From Blautia caecimuris (GTDB taxonomy: Bacteria; Bacillota; Clostridia; Lachnospirales; Lachnospiraceae): a stretch of DNA of 64,000 nucleotides. The notes beneath the pieces are model-generated. The model saw only the letters and a list, made by a program, of their open reading frames with translations. It was not told the DNA's origin and searched no databases. The stretch lies in contig NZ_JANJZT010000009.1 in the NCBI RefSeq assembly GCF_024622975.1, positions 1-64,000 of the forward strand. Reading direction: 5' to 3'. Position numbers and translations under genes: made by a program. Shown piece after piece: positions 54,778 to 63,622 of the stretch. Position 1 is the stretch's first letter. Every line of letters starts with the position of its first letter.

Positions 54778-56691
54778 TTATGCTGTTTTCTTTTTTAACA
54801 CTCCCAGAAGGACGGCTGAGATCAACGTACCTGCCACAAGAGCAGCCACATATGCCATTGTGTTTCCCACAACCGGGAATACGAAAATTCCTCCGTGAGG
54901 AGCCATCAGTGTACAGTCAAACATCATGGAAACAGCGCCTGCCACTGCTGAACCGATGATACAGGACGGAAGTACATGGAGAGGATCAGATGCCGCAAAA
55001 GGAATCGCTCCCTCTGTGATAAATGCCAGACCCATAATAAAGTTAGTAGGCGCCGCCTCTCTCTCTTCTTTAGTAAATTTGTTTTTGAAAAGCAGGCTTG
55101 CCAGGGCAATGGCACATGGAGGTGTCATTCCTCCGATCATAACAGCTGCCATAATATCATAATTGCCTGCTGCAATGGACGCTGTGCCAAACACATAAGC
55201 TGCCTTGTTAAAAGGACCGCCCATATCAATAGCCATCATACCGCCAAGAATAAGTCCTAAAATTACTTTACTTGTATTTCCCATGCCTGTCAAGGCATTA
55301 TTTAATCCGGTGTTCAATCCGCCCATTAAGGGTTCCACAACAAAAGTCATACAAAGTCCCATTACGAGAATTCCCACAACCGGATAGATCAGAACAGGGG
55401 CGATCTTTTCCAGGGCTTCCGGTAGCTTATCGCAGATTTTGCGAAGCCCGAGGATCAGATAGCCTGCAAGAAAGCCTGCAAAAAGAGCTCCCAGAAAACC
55501 GGATTTTCCGTTTGCTGCGATCATTCCGCCTACAAGACCTACTGCAAGAGCCGGTCTGTCGCCGATGGCTATGGCAATAAAGCCTGCCAGTATCGGAAGC
55601 ATAAAGCCAAACGCTGTTCCGCCGATGTTCTTGAGAACAGCGGCCACCGGAGTAATGGTACCGAAGTTTGCTCTCTGGTCCGCAGGGAGAGAATTCAGAT
55701 CCACACTGAGACCGTCAATCAAAAAAGCAAGGGCAATCAGAATGCCGCCGCCCACTACTAAAGGAAGCATATGGGAAACGCCGTTCATGAGCTGCGTATA
55801 TATTTTATGGCCGGCGCCTCCGCCTGCCTTTGCTGCCGCCGAAGAATTCGATGCTCCCGCTGCTGCGTGATATACAGGAGCATCCCCTGCAATGGCTCTT
55901 TCCACCAGGGCATCCGCCTTGCTGATTCCGTCAGAAACCTGACATTCGATCAGCTTCTTTCCATCAAAACGTTCCATGGGAACCTGTGCATCCGCCGCCA
56001 CGATAATGCAGTCAGCCTCCTGGATCTCCTGATCTGTAAGAACGTTTTTGGCTCCGCCGGAGCCTCTTGTCTCCACCTTGATAAAACAGTTTCTGGCCTT
56101 TGCCGCTTTTTCAATTCCTTCTGCCGCCATATAGGTGTGGGCAATTCCGGTAGGACAGGAGGTAACTGCCAGGATTTTTACCTGTCCCTCATCTGCGCTT
56201 CCCGTATCAGCCAGTCTCTCATCAATATCTTTTTTCTCATCGTCAGCTTTGTCAATAATTTCCATAAACTCATCTACAGACTGTGCGTTTCTCAGAGAGG
56301 CGGTAAATTCCTCATCCATCAGCATAACAGAAAGTTTACTGAGCACATCCAGATGGATATTATCTTCTGTGTTTGGAGCTGCGATCAGGAACAGAAGAGT
56401 CACAGGCTCGTCATCAAGGGCTTCAAACTCCACTCCGTTCTTTACTACCATTGCAGCAAGACCGGGCTTCTGTACTGCGTCACATTTACCATGTGGAATG
56501 GCAATTCCTTCTCCGATTCCTGTTGTACTTTCCTGTTCTCTTGCATATACCTGTTTCCGGTAGGCTTCCCTGTCGCTGATTTTTTCACTCTTTACCATAA
56601 GGTCTACAGCCATATCAAGAGCCTCTGATTTACTCTTTGGTGCTGCACTCAGCGATACGCTTCTTCTGTCAAGCAGATCTGTGATCCTCAT
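54778..56691 (-). CDS. fruA: PTS fructose transporter subunit IIABC
   Basis: FruA imports fructose and releases fructose 1-phosphate inside the cell. Domain order is IIA (1-150, His67 in AIPHGKC), IIB (about 172-270, Cys179 in AVTSCPTGIAHTYMAAEG) and IIC (about 300-637, helices with GGMIAANGKSGFLGALFAG). Between IIB and IIC lies an Ala/Ser-rich linker. Length 637 residues suits the Gram-positive three-domain form. It overlaps fruK by 4 bp (ATGA). Confidence 0.96.
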   Translation of the reverse strand: MRITDLLDRRSVSLSAAPKSKSEALDMAVDLMVKSEKISDREAYRKQVYAREQESTTGIGEGIAIPHGKCDAVQKPGLAAMVVKNGVEFEALDDEPVTLLFLIAAPNTEDNIHLDVLSKLSVMLMDEEFTASLRNAQSVDEFMEIIDKADDEKKDIDERLADTGSADEGQVKILAVTSCPTGIAHTYMAAEGIEKAAKARNCFIKVETRGSGGAKNVLTDQEIQEADCIIVAADAQVPMERFDGKKLIECQVSDGISKADALVERAIAGDAPVYHAAAGASNSSAAAKAGGGAGHKIYTQLMNGVSHMLPLVVGGGILIALAFLIDGLSVDLNSLPADQRANFGTITPVAAVLKNIGGTAFGFMLPILAGFIAIAIGDRPALAVGLVGGMIAANGKSGFLGALFAGFLAGYLILGLRKICDKLPEALEKIAPVLIYPVVGILVMGLCMTFVVEPLMGGLNTGLNNALTGMGNTSKVILGLILGGMMAIDMGGPFNKAAYVFGTASIAAGNYDIMAAVMIGGMTPPCAIALASLLFKNKFTKEEREAAPTNFIMGLAFITEGAIPFAASDPLHVLPSCIIGSAVAGAVSMMFDCTLMAPHGGIFVFPVVGNTMAYVAALVAGTLISAVLLGVLKKKTA

Positions 56692-57620
56692 ATGTTTTCC
56701 CCCTCCTGTTTTTGTCCGGCTACCTGACGGTAAACCGCTTCTACCTCTTTGCCTGTGGCCAGATTTTCTGAAAAGGCACTGGCGCTGCCTGCTGCGATTC
56801 CCATGTAAAAAGCATGGCGGTAATCTCTTTTTTCCATCCAGCCTGCCATAAAGCCTGCCACCATGGAATCTCCTGCACCAACGCCGTTTACAAGCGTACC
56901 TGTGGGAACCGGTTTCTTATAAACCTGTCCGTTTGCAGCGATGAGAACTGCTCCCTCCCCTGCCATGGAGATCAGAACATTTTCCGCTCCCATCTCCTGC
57001 AGTTTCTTTCCATATGGAACAACGTCCTCTCTCGTCTTTAACTCCACGCCAAAGATCTCACCAAGCTCATGGTTATTGGGCTTTACAAGAAAAGGATGAT
57101 ATTTCAGAACCTTTACCAGAAGATCTTTTGTGGCATCCACCACAGTCATCACGCCTCTTCCCTCCAGCCTTTTCATAATCCGCTCATACATGTCATCAGG
57201 CATGGAAGCCGGGATGCTTCCTGCGAGAAACAGAACATCTCCTTCCTTCAGGCTGTCAAGTTTTTCCATCAGCTCCTCCACTCTCTCCGGGCTGATATCC
57301 GGTCCTGCTCCGTTGATCTCTGTTCCGTCTATGGATTTCAGCTTCAGGTTAATTCGGGAAATTCCCCTTTCAATCCTGATGAAATCCGATTCCACTCCCA
57401 TTTCCTGAAGTCTGCGGATAATCTCATCTCCGGTAAAGCCTGCGGTAAATCCCAAAGCTCTGTTGCAGATTCCAAGATTCCTGAGAACTATGGACACATT
57501 GATTCCCTTTCCCCCGGGAAGAATCAACTCTGAGCTTGTCCTGTTGGTAAGCCCCAGCTTAAAATCTTCCACATCTACAATGTAATCCAGAGACGGATTA
57601 AAAGTAACTGTACAGATCAT
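56688..57620 (-). CDS. fruK: 1-phosphofructokinase
   Basis: FruK converts fructose 1-phosphate to fructose 1,6-bisphosphate, the signal that activates HprK. This 310-residue PfkB-family kinase has CTVTFNPSLDYIV at the N-terminus, LPGGKGINVSIVL, and the catalytic NGVGAGDSMVAGF. The start is ATG 57620 after AAGGAGAGG. First gene of fruK-fruA-HPr-fruR. Confidence 0.95.
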   Translation of the reverse strand: MICTVTFNPSLDYIVDVEDFKLGLTNRTSSELILPGGKGINVSIVLRNLGICNRALGFTAGFTGDEIIRRLQEMGVESDFIRIERGISRINLKLKSIDGTEINGAGPDISPERVEELMEKLDSLKEGDVLFLAGSIPASMPDDMYERIMKRLEGRGVMTVVDATKDLLVKVLKYHPFLVKPNNHELGEIFGVELKTREDVVPYGKKLQEMGAENVLISMAGEGAVLIAANGQVYKKPVPTGTLVNGVGAGDSMVAGFMAGWMEKRDYRHAFYMGIAAGSASAFSENLATGKEVEAVYRQVAGQKQEGENI

Positions 57621-57694
57621 TTTTTCACCTCTCCTTACAATAATTTTCATTTAATGTATGACTGAGTTTGAAGTTATTTCTCTTTATGTTTCAT

Positions 57695-57723
57695 AGTATA
57701 CAGTTATAATCATCCAAAATCAA
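57695..57723 (-). promoter_or_regulatory. Promoter of the fructose operon
   Basis: Minus-strand TTGATT (57718-57723), 17-bp spacer, TATACT (57695-57700). The -35 lies in the repeat TTTGATTGATT, a possible FruR contact site, although this is not proved. Confidence 0.65.
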
Positions 57724-57770
57724 TCAAACTAATTCACAAAATTCAGGATTATTTTTGGTTGAATTTGCAC

Positions 57771-57825
57771 AAAAAAATACCCTCTGACAGTTTCCGGGGT
57801 TTTCCCTGTCTGCCAGAAGGTATCC
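57771..57825 (-). terminator. Terminator of the SPFH operon
   Basis: On the minus strand ATACCTTCTG pairs with CAGAGGGTAT (one mismatch) around an inner CAGACAGG/CTGT pairing and ends in a T7 run; it lies 20 bp after the ribbon-helix-helix gene and ahead of the fructose promoter. Confidence 0.7.
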
Positions 57826-57844
57826 TGTTATTTTGTCCGGTATT

Positions 57845-58030
57845 TCATTTCTCCGGAATGTCTCTGTTTTTTTTCTTACGGTGCTTTACGCACTCTGTCA
57901 GCAGAAATTCAATCTGACCGTTAATGGAACGGAAGTCGTCCTCCGCCCACTGAGCCAGTTCATTATAAAGAGAGGCGGAAACCCTCAGTGGTATCTGCTT
58001 TTTTGTTTTTTCTTTTGATGCAGCCGGCAT
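57845..58030 (-). CDS. Ribbon-helix-helix (Arc-type) DNA-binding protein
   Basis: This 61-residue protein has KKQIPLRVSASLYNELAQWAEDDFRSINGQIEFLLTE spread over one beta strand and two helices, the RHH fold, with a basic tail RHRKKK-like. It sits 35 bp after the SPFH gene with AAAGGAGG upstream, so the two are one operon. This SPFH-RHH pairing recurs in Firmicutes. It may repress its own operon through the TGATATC inverted repeat at 59171; not proved. Confidence 0.8.
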   Translation of the reverse strand: MPAASKEKTKKQIPLRVSASLYNELAQWAEDDFRSINGQIEFLLTECVKHRKKKNRDIPEK

Positions 58031-58064
58031 GGCTTCCGCCTCCTTTACTTATTTACTTTCTATA

Positions 58065-59081
58065 TTAATAGATTGAGCCGCTGTTGACAATAGGCTGCGC
58101 ATCTTTATTTCCGCAAAGTACTACAAGAAGATTGCTAACCATAGCTGCCTTGCGTTCTTCATCAAGCTCCACCACATTGTTTTCACTGAGCTGATTCAAA
58201 GCCATCTCCACCATACCCACGGCTCCTTCCACGATTTTCTGACGGGCGTCAATGATTGCCGCAGCCTGCTGTCTCTGAAGCATTGCAGCAGCGATTTCCG
58301 GAGCATATGCCAGATGGGTGATCCTTACGTCCAGAATCTCAAGTCCGGCTTCCTCAACCTTGGACTGAAGCTCTGCCTGCATGATATCCGCAATTTCCTG
58401 ACAGCTTCCCCGAAGAGTCTTTTCGCCGCAGTCGCCATTGTCATAAGGATAATTTCTTGCAGCATTTCTGGTAACTGCATCACACTGGATCGAAAGAAAT
58501 TCTGCATACTGCTCTACATTCAGAACTGCCTTGGTGGCATTTGCAACCTTCCAGATCACAATGGTACCGATCTCTACCGGATTGCCCAGCTCGTCATTGA
58601 CCTTCTGGCGTTTATTGTCCAGAGTCATGGTTTTAAGAGAAACTGCCTTGGATGCTGCCCTCGCGCCTCCGCCGCTTAAATTAATGTTAATGGAACCGGA
58701 TTTTGCATTACTCTGCTTTTCCTCATTATCAATAGTCTGCGCTGCCGGGCCTACTGTTTCACAGAAAGGATTGATCCAGTAAAATCCCTCGTTATAAAGT
58801 GTTCCATAGTAGCTTCCGAACAAAGTCAGCACAAGAGCCTCATTTGGATGGATTACCTTCAGTCCGCAGAACATAATAATTCCGCCAACATTCAAAAGTA
58901 CGCCCAGCACAATACAAACTGCAAGAACCACTCCGCCAGCCGGCTTATCTGCCCCAAACCAGGTAGCTCCCAGAACATACATGGGAATTCCCGCCAGAGT
59001 CACCAGCAGTGACGCAACTGCCATGGGAAATCCCGGCGCAGCCTTAAGCTTCTTTTCTTCCGTAAATTTTACTTCTGCCAT
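58065..59081 (-). CDS. SPFH/Band 7 domain membrane protein
   Basis: This 338-residue protein has two N-terminal helices (about 18-40 and 48-70) and then an SPFH domain (HPNEALVLTLFGSYYGTL and WINPFC at its start, VEIGTIVIWKV, FLSIQCDAVTRNAARNYPYD, LEILDVRITHLAYA). A C-terminal helical region contains MLQRQQAAAIIDARQKIVEGAVG, like flotillin coiled coils. Such proteins organise membrane domains or scaffold proteases. The start is ATG 59081 with GGGAGGAAA. First gene of the pair with the RHH protein. Confidence 0.9.
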   Translation of the reverse strand: MAEVKFTEEKKLKAAPGFPMAVASLLVTLAGIPMYVLGATWFGADKPAGGVVLAVCIVLGVLLNVGGIIMFCGLKVIHPNEALVLTLFGSYYGTLYNEGFYWINPFCETVGPAAQTIDNEEKQSNAKSGSININLSGGGARAASKAVSLKTMTLDNKRQKVNDELGNPVEIGTIVIWKVANATKAVLNVEQYAEFLSIQCDAVTRNAARNYPYDNGDCGEKTLRGSCQEIADIMQAELQSKVEEAGLEILDVRITHLAYAPEIAAAMLQRQQAAAIIDARQKIVEGAVGMVEMALNQLSENNVVELDEERKAAMVSNLLVVLCGNKDAQPIVNSGSIY

Positions 59082-59170
59082 AATCTCTTTCCTCCCTGCT
59101 TTTCGCAAATACAGGCCCTCCTGTATTTACGTTTCCTCTCCGTTCCCTCTTTTCGGAAACAGAATTAATT

Positions 59171-59220
59171 TGATATCTTTTTGATATCATCATAATATAT
59201 CTTTTCCTGTAAAAAGTCAA
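59171..59220 (-). promoter_or_regulatory. Promoter and TGATATC inverted-repeat operator of the SPFH operon
   Basis: On the minus strand TTGACT (59215-59220), 17-bp spacer, TATTAT (59192-59197). Directly after the -10 comes TGATATC-AAAAA-GATATCA (59171-59189), a perfect 7-bp inverted repeat placed over the expected start of transcription, as for a repressor. The bound protein is unknown; the RHH protein is the nearest candidate. Confidence 0.65.
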
Positions 59221-59262
59221 TATTTTTCTGATAATTTTCAAAGAACAAAAGAGAAAAGATCC

Positions 59263-59386
59263 GCTTCGAACTTCCTAAATCCCTCAATCCTTGAGGGACT
59301 TGTTCCGCTTTGCGCGCCAGATGCAGACTGCCATGGGCAGTCATATTCCGCATGCATCTGGTCGCATCCTCGTGGAGCGTTTTTTG
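59263..59386 (+). other. Structured intergenic segment, possible small RNA
   Basis: Perfect hairpins TCCCTCAA/TTGAGGGA (59280-59298) and CCAGATGC/GCATCTGG enclosing GACTGCC/GGCAGTC (59317-59361) lie inside a weaker closing pair CGCTTC/GGAGCG (59263-59268 with 59374-59379) that is followed by T6 on the plus strand. No ORF. It fills most of the 369-bp gap between the SPFH and ThrE genes, together with a TAGTACA-AAA-TGTACTA palindrome at 59400-59416. No known RNA family was recognised. Confidence 0.4.
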
Positions 59387-59430
59387 TTTATTCAGAAACT
59401 AGTACAAAATGTACTAATTTCCTAATAAAT

Positions 59431-59452
59431 AAAAAAAGGAGCCGAAGCTCCT
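59431..59452 (-). terminator. Terminator of the ThrE-type genes
   Basis: A short stem AGGAGC-TTCG-GCTCCT (minus strand) with a UUCG tetraloop is followed by T7. The hairpin overlaps the stop codon of the small ThrE gene. Confidence 0.85.
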
Positions 59453-59912
59453 AATCAGAATGTTTTTTTATATAGTTCATTGTCTGGTACCGTCTCCAGA
59501 TAGAACAGAACGTCCAGACAATGCTGATTCCCGCCGCAATGGAAAGAGCGTACTGAAGCGTCAGACTTCCGTATTCAGAAATCTCTCTGGTATTTCCGCT
59601 GACAGCAGCGCTCATTGTATAATACAGAGAGCTTCCCGGAATCAGAGGCACCACTGAAGGTATTACAAACAAAAGCGTTGGCGCCATTTTTTTCCGCGCA
59701 AATATCTCTGCGTAAACTGCCGCAAAAGCAGATGCCACAAGGCCTGAAGCAAAAATATGCTGTGTCACATCAAACATCAGAAGATAACATCCCCAGCACA
59801 GGGCTCCACCAAGAGAACCGGCCATCCAGAGGCTTCTTCGAAGCCGGAAGATCATGGAAAATCCCAGAGATCCCATAAACGCCATAGCAAGCTGCAAAAT
59901 CACTTCTTTCAT
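59451..59912 (-). CDS. Threonine/serine exporter family protein, small membrane subunit (ThrE_2/DUF3815)
   Basis: This 153-residue protein has four to five helices (for example LAMAFMGSLGFSMIFRL at the start and LTLQYALSIAAGISIVWTFC at the end). It includes IPSVVPLIPGSSLYYTMSA, the conserved PLIPGS motif of the C-terminal half of ThrE. The start is ATG 59912 after GGTGGGAA and overlaps the large subunit's stop by 4 bp. With that protein it forms a split ThrE exporter. Confidence 0.88.
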   Translation of the reverse strand: MKEVILQLAMAFMGSLGFSMIFRLRRSLWMAGSLGGALCWGCYLLMFDVTQHIFASGLVASAFAAVYAEIFARKKMAPTLLFVIPSVVPLIPGSSLYYTMSAAVSGNTREISEYGSLTLQYALSIAAGISIVWTFCSIWRRYQTMNYIKKHSD

Positions 59913-60682
59913 ATTCCCACCATCCATATAGAAGCCATAAAGCCACTGGCAAGGGCTCCGGCCCACAAAATACTTTCAATCAGCCGCATAATTCCTGCAA
60001 TCGTATCTCCCATCAGCATATCGCGGATTGAATTTGTGATAGCAATTCCGGGTATCAGCAGCATAATATCCCCGATCATAATCTTATCTGCGTGAAAAAA
60101 CGGCAGAAACTTTACCGTCAGGCAGATCAATGTACCTGTAAAAAAGGAACACACCAGGTTAAACATTACATTATTCGCCAGAAGCTGTGCGCCTTTTTCC
60201 TGAAAAAGACAGATGATGACTGCAAAAACGGCTGCTGCCAGCCCGTCTGCAAAGCTTCCTCCAAAAAACACAGCAAAGCTTCCCGCAGCAAGAACACTTC
60301 CCAGATACATCTGCCACTGTTTTTTAGGAGGAACGCATTCCCGTAAACGCTGCTCAAACAAATCCAGAGGCAGCGGCTCCCTGCAGCATTCTCTGCTCAG
60401 TGCATTAATACGTTCCAGTGCCAGGAAGTCTGTGCCTGATTTTGTAATCCGTCTTGTGTGAGTCAAAAGAGTTCCGTCGCTTCTTTCCAGAGTGATTACA
60501 ATACTGGATGTAATCACAAATACATTCATCCTCTCGGCTCCGTATGCCACTCCAATACGTTCCAGCGTATCTTCTACTCTTTTTACCTCCGCTCCGGAGG
60601 CCATAAGCCGCTCTCCTGTTTCCAGAAGAAGCTGAAGCAGGCGGTTTTCCGTGTTTGTCTGTTCCATACTGTTCTTTTCCAT
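59909..60682 (-). CDS. Threonine/serine exporter family protein, large subunit (ThrE)
   Basis: This 257-residue protein has an N-terminal cytoplasmic part (LLLETGERLMASGAEVKRVEDTL, the classic ThrE start) and five helices, with IGDIMLLIPGIAITNSIRDML carrying the LIPG motif. Corynebacterial ThrE joins both halves in one chain; here they are two overlapping genes. It exports threonine/serine or related compounds by proton exchange, by family. The start is put at ATG 60682; TTG 60697 and ATG 60667 are options because the ribosome site is weak. Confidence 0.85.
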   Translation of the reverse strand: MEKNSMEQTNTENRLLQLLLETGERLMASGAEVKRVEDTLERIGVAYGAERMNVFVITSSIVITLERSDGTLLTHTRRITKSGTDFLALERINALSRECCREPLPLDLFEQRLRECVPPKKQWQMYLGSVLAAGSFAVFFGGSFADGLAAAVFAVIICLFQEKGAQLLANNVMFNLVCSFFTGTLICLTVKFLPFFHADKIMIGDIMLLIPGIAITNSIRDMLMGDTIAGIMRLIESILWAGALASGFMASIWMVGI

Positions 60683-60714
60683 ATGCCTGTTTCCCAACCT
60701 TCATCTGTCTTATT

Positions 60715-63543
60715 TTACAGCTCTTCCTGTCCCATCCGTATCTTTTCCAGACGAGCGGAAAGCTCCTCGGATACCTGATCAAACAGATAAGTTTTGCTGC
60801 TCTGGCGTCGGGCTTTCCATTCCTGTTTTCCAGCCTTTTCCGCATCCTCGATCTCTTTTTTTAATCCCATGGCAGAAATCCGGTGAGCGCCCTGTCCCAT
60901 AATGATCACCTGCTCCAGCCCGTCAGAGGTTGCCACTGTCACCTGATACTGACGGCCGATTCTGTGAACTGTTTTTTCAATATACTGATCCGCAGTTTCC
61001 GCCTCTTTTGTATATACCACAAAAATATTGTGATAGGGAATCACTTCCTCTGCATGGCCCTCCACCTTATAGGCGTCAAACACAAGGATCAGAGTACATT
61101 TCCGGTAGCCCTGATAATTGCTGAGAATATCCATCAGCTTATCGCAGGCAGCATGAATATTTTCCTTTGCAAGCTCCCGAAGTTCCTCCCAGGCAAAAAT
61201 AATATTGTATCCGTCCACAAGAAGATATTCTTCCCTGCGGGGCTTTCCTGCCCGATAGCGGACCGTACTCTCAGAAGTTCTTCCCACTGTTCTGGATGGA
61301 GTAAACCGTTCCTTTTTTACGGCCCCGAAGGTTCTCTCAAAAATCGCCTGAAGCTCCTGCTCCTCCTCATAGCTTCCGCTGTAGGAAAGGCCCTTCTGGC
61401 CTTTTCGCCCTTTTCCGCTGCCTGTCCTGTTCTGACCGCCTGCGGGCATCCCGGTAAAACTCTCCGTTGATGTCTCCTGTTCCGGAATCTCATACCAGTT
61501 TTCTGTATCCTGTGCCAGCTTCTCTGCATCCGCGCCGCAGTCCAGATGCTTATAATTCTCCACCTGATCCCAGGGAACCACAAAGCCTGCCCCGTGGGCG
61601 CAGAACACCGAACCGGTAGGATTTTCCAGATCACGCTCGGAATCATAGCCGGAAGCCATTACCAGCTCCTCCTGATTTCTGCAGGGCGCATATCCCTTCA
61701 GATTGCAGAAAAGCCTTCCTCTTCCTCCTGTGTAGGAAATGACCTCTTTCTGATAATCCCTCATGGATGAAACTGCTGCCATACCTGTAAGAACAGCCAT
61801 ATCACCGTCTGTTTCCGGCGGATTGAATTTCCCCTGCATTTTCTGAACATCGGACATTGCCCTGCCGATCATCTCTGCGGGAACCTCCAGCCGAAATTCA
61901 TAGTAAGGCTCCAGAAGAATACTTTTGGCCTTTTTCAGTCCCTGACGCACTGCCCGGTAGGTTGCCTGACGGAAATCTCCGCCTTCTGTATGCTTCGCAT
62001 GAGCCCGTCCGGTCAGAAGAGTGATCTGCACATCTGTCAGGGCAGAGCCTGTCAGAACTCCCAGATGCTCCTTTTCCTCCAGATGGGTAAGGATCAGTCT
62101 CTGCCAGTTACGGGCAAGAACATCCTCACTGCAGGCAGTAAAAAACTGACAGCCGCTTCCCGGCTCTCCCGGTTCAATAAGCAGCTGTACTTCCGCATAA
62201 TGGCGCAGAGGCTCAAAATGTCCCACACCGATCACAGGCTCTGCAATGGTCTCTTTGTATACAATACTTCCTGCGCCAAATTCCACTGCCACATGAAAGC
62301 GTTCCCAGATCATACTTTTCAGGATTTCGATCTGAACCTCTCCCATTAACTGGGCATGGATTTCTCCCAGAACACTGTCCCACACTATATGAAGCTGCGG
62401 CTCTTCCTCCTCCAGCTGTTTCAGTTTTTTCAGCATCTCATGAACATCACATCCCTCAGGAAGTATGATCTGATAATTGAGAACAGGCTCCAGAACAGGA
62501 AGAACCGACTCCTGCTCTGTGCCAAGCCCCTGACCCGGATGAGTTTTTGTAAGTCCGGTCACTGTACAGATATCTCCTGCCGAAACCTCCTGGACCAGTT
62601 CATATTTAGAACCGGAATAAATACGGATCTGATCGATCTTTTCCTCATCCAAAATCGTTTTGACCTTCAGATCTCCTCCTGTGATCTTCAGATAGGTAAG
62701 CCGCACTCCCTGAGGATCTCTGGCGATCTTAAATACTCTTGCCCCAAATTCCCGGGGATAAGCCCGCTCCATAGTATAGCTTTCCAGTCCCTGAAGAAAT
62801 TCCTGAACTCCCTGCATTTTAAGAGCAGAACCAAACCAGCAGGGGAATACCTTCCGCTGCACGATCAGACGGCAGATTTCTCTGTGAGCAACCTCTCCTG
62901 TTTCCAGATAGGTTTCCAGAAGCTCTTCCTCACACATGGCAAGATTTTCCATAAGGTCATCCAGGTCTTCTGATGTGTCTGTTCCGGATTTCATACTCTC
63001 TGTTTTATCGTCACCGACAGCTCTTTCACTGTTATCCTCTGTCAGACAGGCAAAATCCATGCAGTTTTCGTTGAGACGTTTTCTGAGGTCCCTGAGAAGA
63101 GCATCATGATCTGTTCCCTGCTGATCCATTTTATTTACAAAAAGAAACACCGGAATCTCATATCTTTCCAGAAGCCGCCACAAAGTCATGGTATGGCTCT
63201 GTACGCCGTCCATGCCGTTTATTACCAGTATCGCATAGTCAAGCACCTGAAGGGTACGCTCCATTTCCGCAGAAAAATCCACATGGCCCGGAGTATCCAG
63301 AAGCGTGATCTCCATCTCTTCTGTTTTCAGCCGCGCCTGCTTGGAAAATATAGTAATTCCCCGTTCCCTCTCCAGCTCATAAGTATCCAGAAAGGCATCT
63401 CCATGATCCACTCTTCCCAGCTTTCGTATTTCTCCGCAAAGATAAAGAAGCCCTTCGGATAAGGTCGTTTTTCCGGCATCTACATGGGCAAGAATACCGA
63501 TGCATATACGTTTTTTTGTTTTTTCAGGCTTTTGTCCGCCCAT
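60715..63543 (-). CDS. EF-G/TetM-like translational GTPase fused to a Rae1/YacP-type NYN nuclease domain
   Basis: A 942-residue protein. GTPase domain: AHVDAGKT (19-26), DTPGHVDF and NKMDQ. Domains II-V resemble TetM/EF-G (LLEPYYEFRLEVP, then SYTGGRGRLFCNLKGY). In the domain IV loop, where TetM has its drug-displacing YSPV, this protein reads HAKHTE, so tetracycline resistance is doubtful. A Gly/Ser/Glu linker of about 60 residues follows. The last 174 residues match full-length Rae1/YacP with all acidic metal-site positions: Asp777 (LLVDGYN), Asp823 (VFDAY), Asp852 (ETADQYIE), Asp874 (TSDGLEQ). Rae1 cuts mRNA in the ribosomal A site, so this looks like a GTP-driven ribosome-targeted nuclease; inference. 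The start is ATG 63543 after AAGGAGG. Confidence 0.88.
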   Translation of the reverse strand: MGGQKPEKTKKRICIGILAHVDAGKTTLSEGLLYLCGEIRKLGRVDHGDAFLDTYELERERGITIFSKQARLKTEEMEITLLDTPGHVDFSAEMERTLQVLDYAILVINGMDGVQSHTMTLWRLLERYEIPVFLFVNKMDQQGTDHDALLRDLRKRLNENCMDFACLTEDNSERAVGDDKTESMKSGTDTSEDLDDLMENLAMCEEELLETYLETGEVAHREICRLIVQRKVFPCWFGSALKMQGVQEFLQGLESYTMERAYPREFGARVFKIARDPQGVRLTYLKITGGDLKVKTILDEEKIDQIRIYSGSKYELVQEVSAGDICTVTGLTKTHPGQGLGTEQESVLPVLEPVLNYQIILPEGCDVHEMLKKLKQLEEEEPQLHIVWDSVLGEIHAQLMGEVQIEILKSMIWERFHVAVEFGAGSIVYKETIAEPVIGVGHFEPLRHYAEVQLLIEPGEPGSGCQFFTACSEDVLARNWQRLILTHLEEKEHLGVLTGSALTDVQITLLTGRAHAKHTEGGDFRQATYRAVRQGLKKAKSILLEPYYEFRLEVPAEMIGRAMSDVQKMQGKFNPPETDGDMAVLTGMAAVSSMRDYQKEVISYTGGRGRLFCNLKGYAPCRNQEELVMASGYDSERDLENPTGSVFCAHGAGFVVPWDQVENYKHLDCGADAEKLAQDTENWYEIPEQETSTESFTGMPAGGQNRTGSGKGRKGQKGLSYSGSYEEEQELQAIFERTFGAVKKERFTPSRTVGRTSESTVRYRAGKPRREEYLLVDGYNIIFAWEELRELAKENIHAACDKLMDILSNYQGYRKCTLILVFDAYKVEGHAEEVIPYHNIFVVYTKEAETADQYIEKTVHRIGRQYQVTVATSDGLEQVIIMGQGAHRISAMGLKKEIEDAEKAGKQEWKARRQSSKTYLFDQVSEELSARLEKIRMGQEEL

Positions 63544-63622
63544 AAAAAATGCCTCCTTCTGTGGTCGCATAATAGTGAATTATAGCACAAAAGGAGACGA
63601 TAGTCGAGATGCCAACAAGCAA

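Noticed and set aside
60715-63543. Calling the GTPase a tetracycline-resistance protein (TetM/TetW)
   Set aside because: The EF-G/TetM fold is clear, but the TetM domain IV loop YSPV is absent and an NYN nuclease is fused to the C-terminus, so resistance is not supported.
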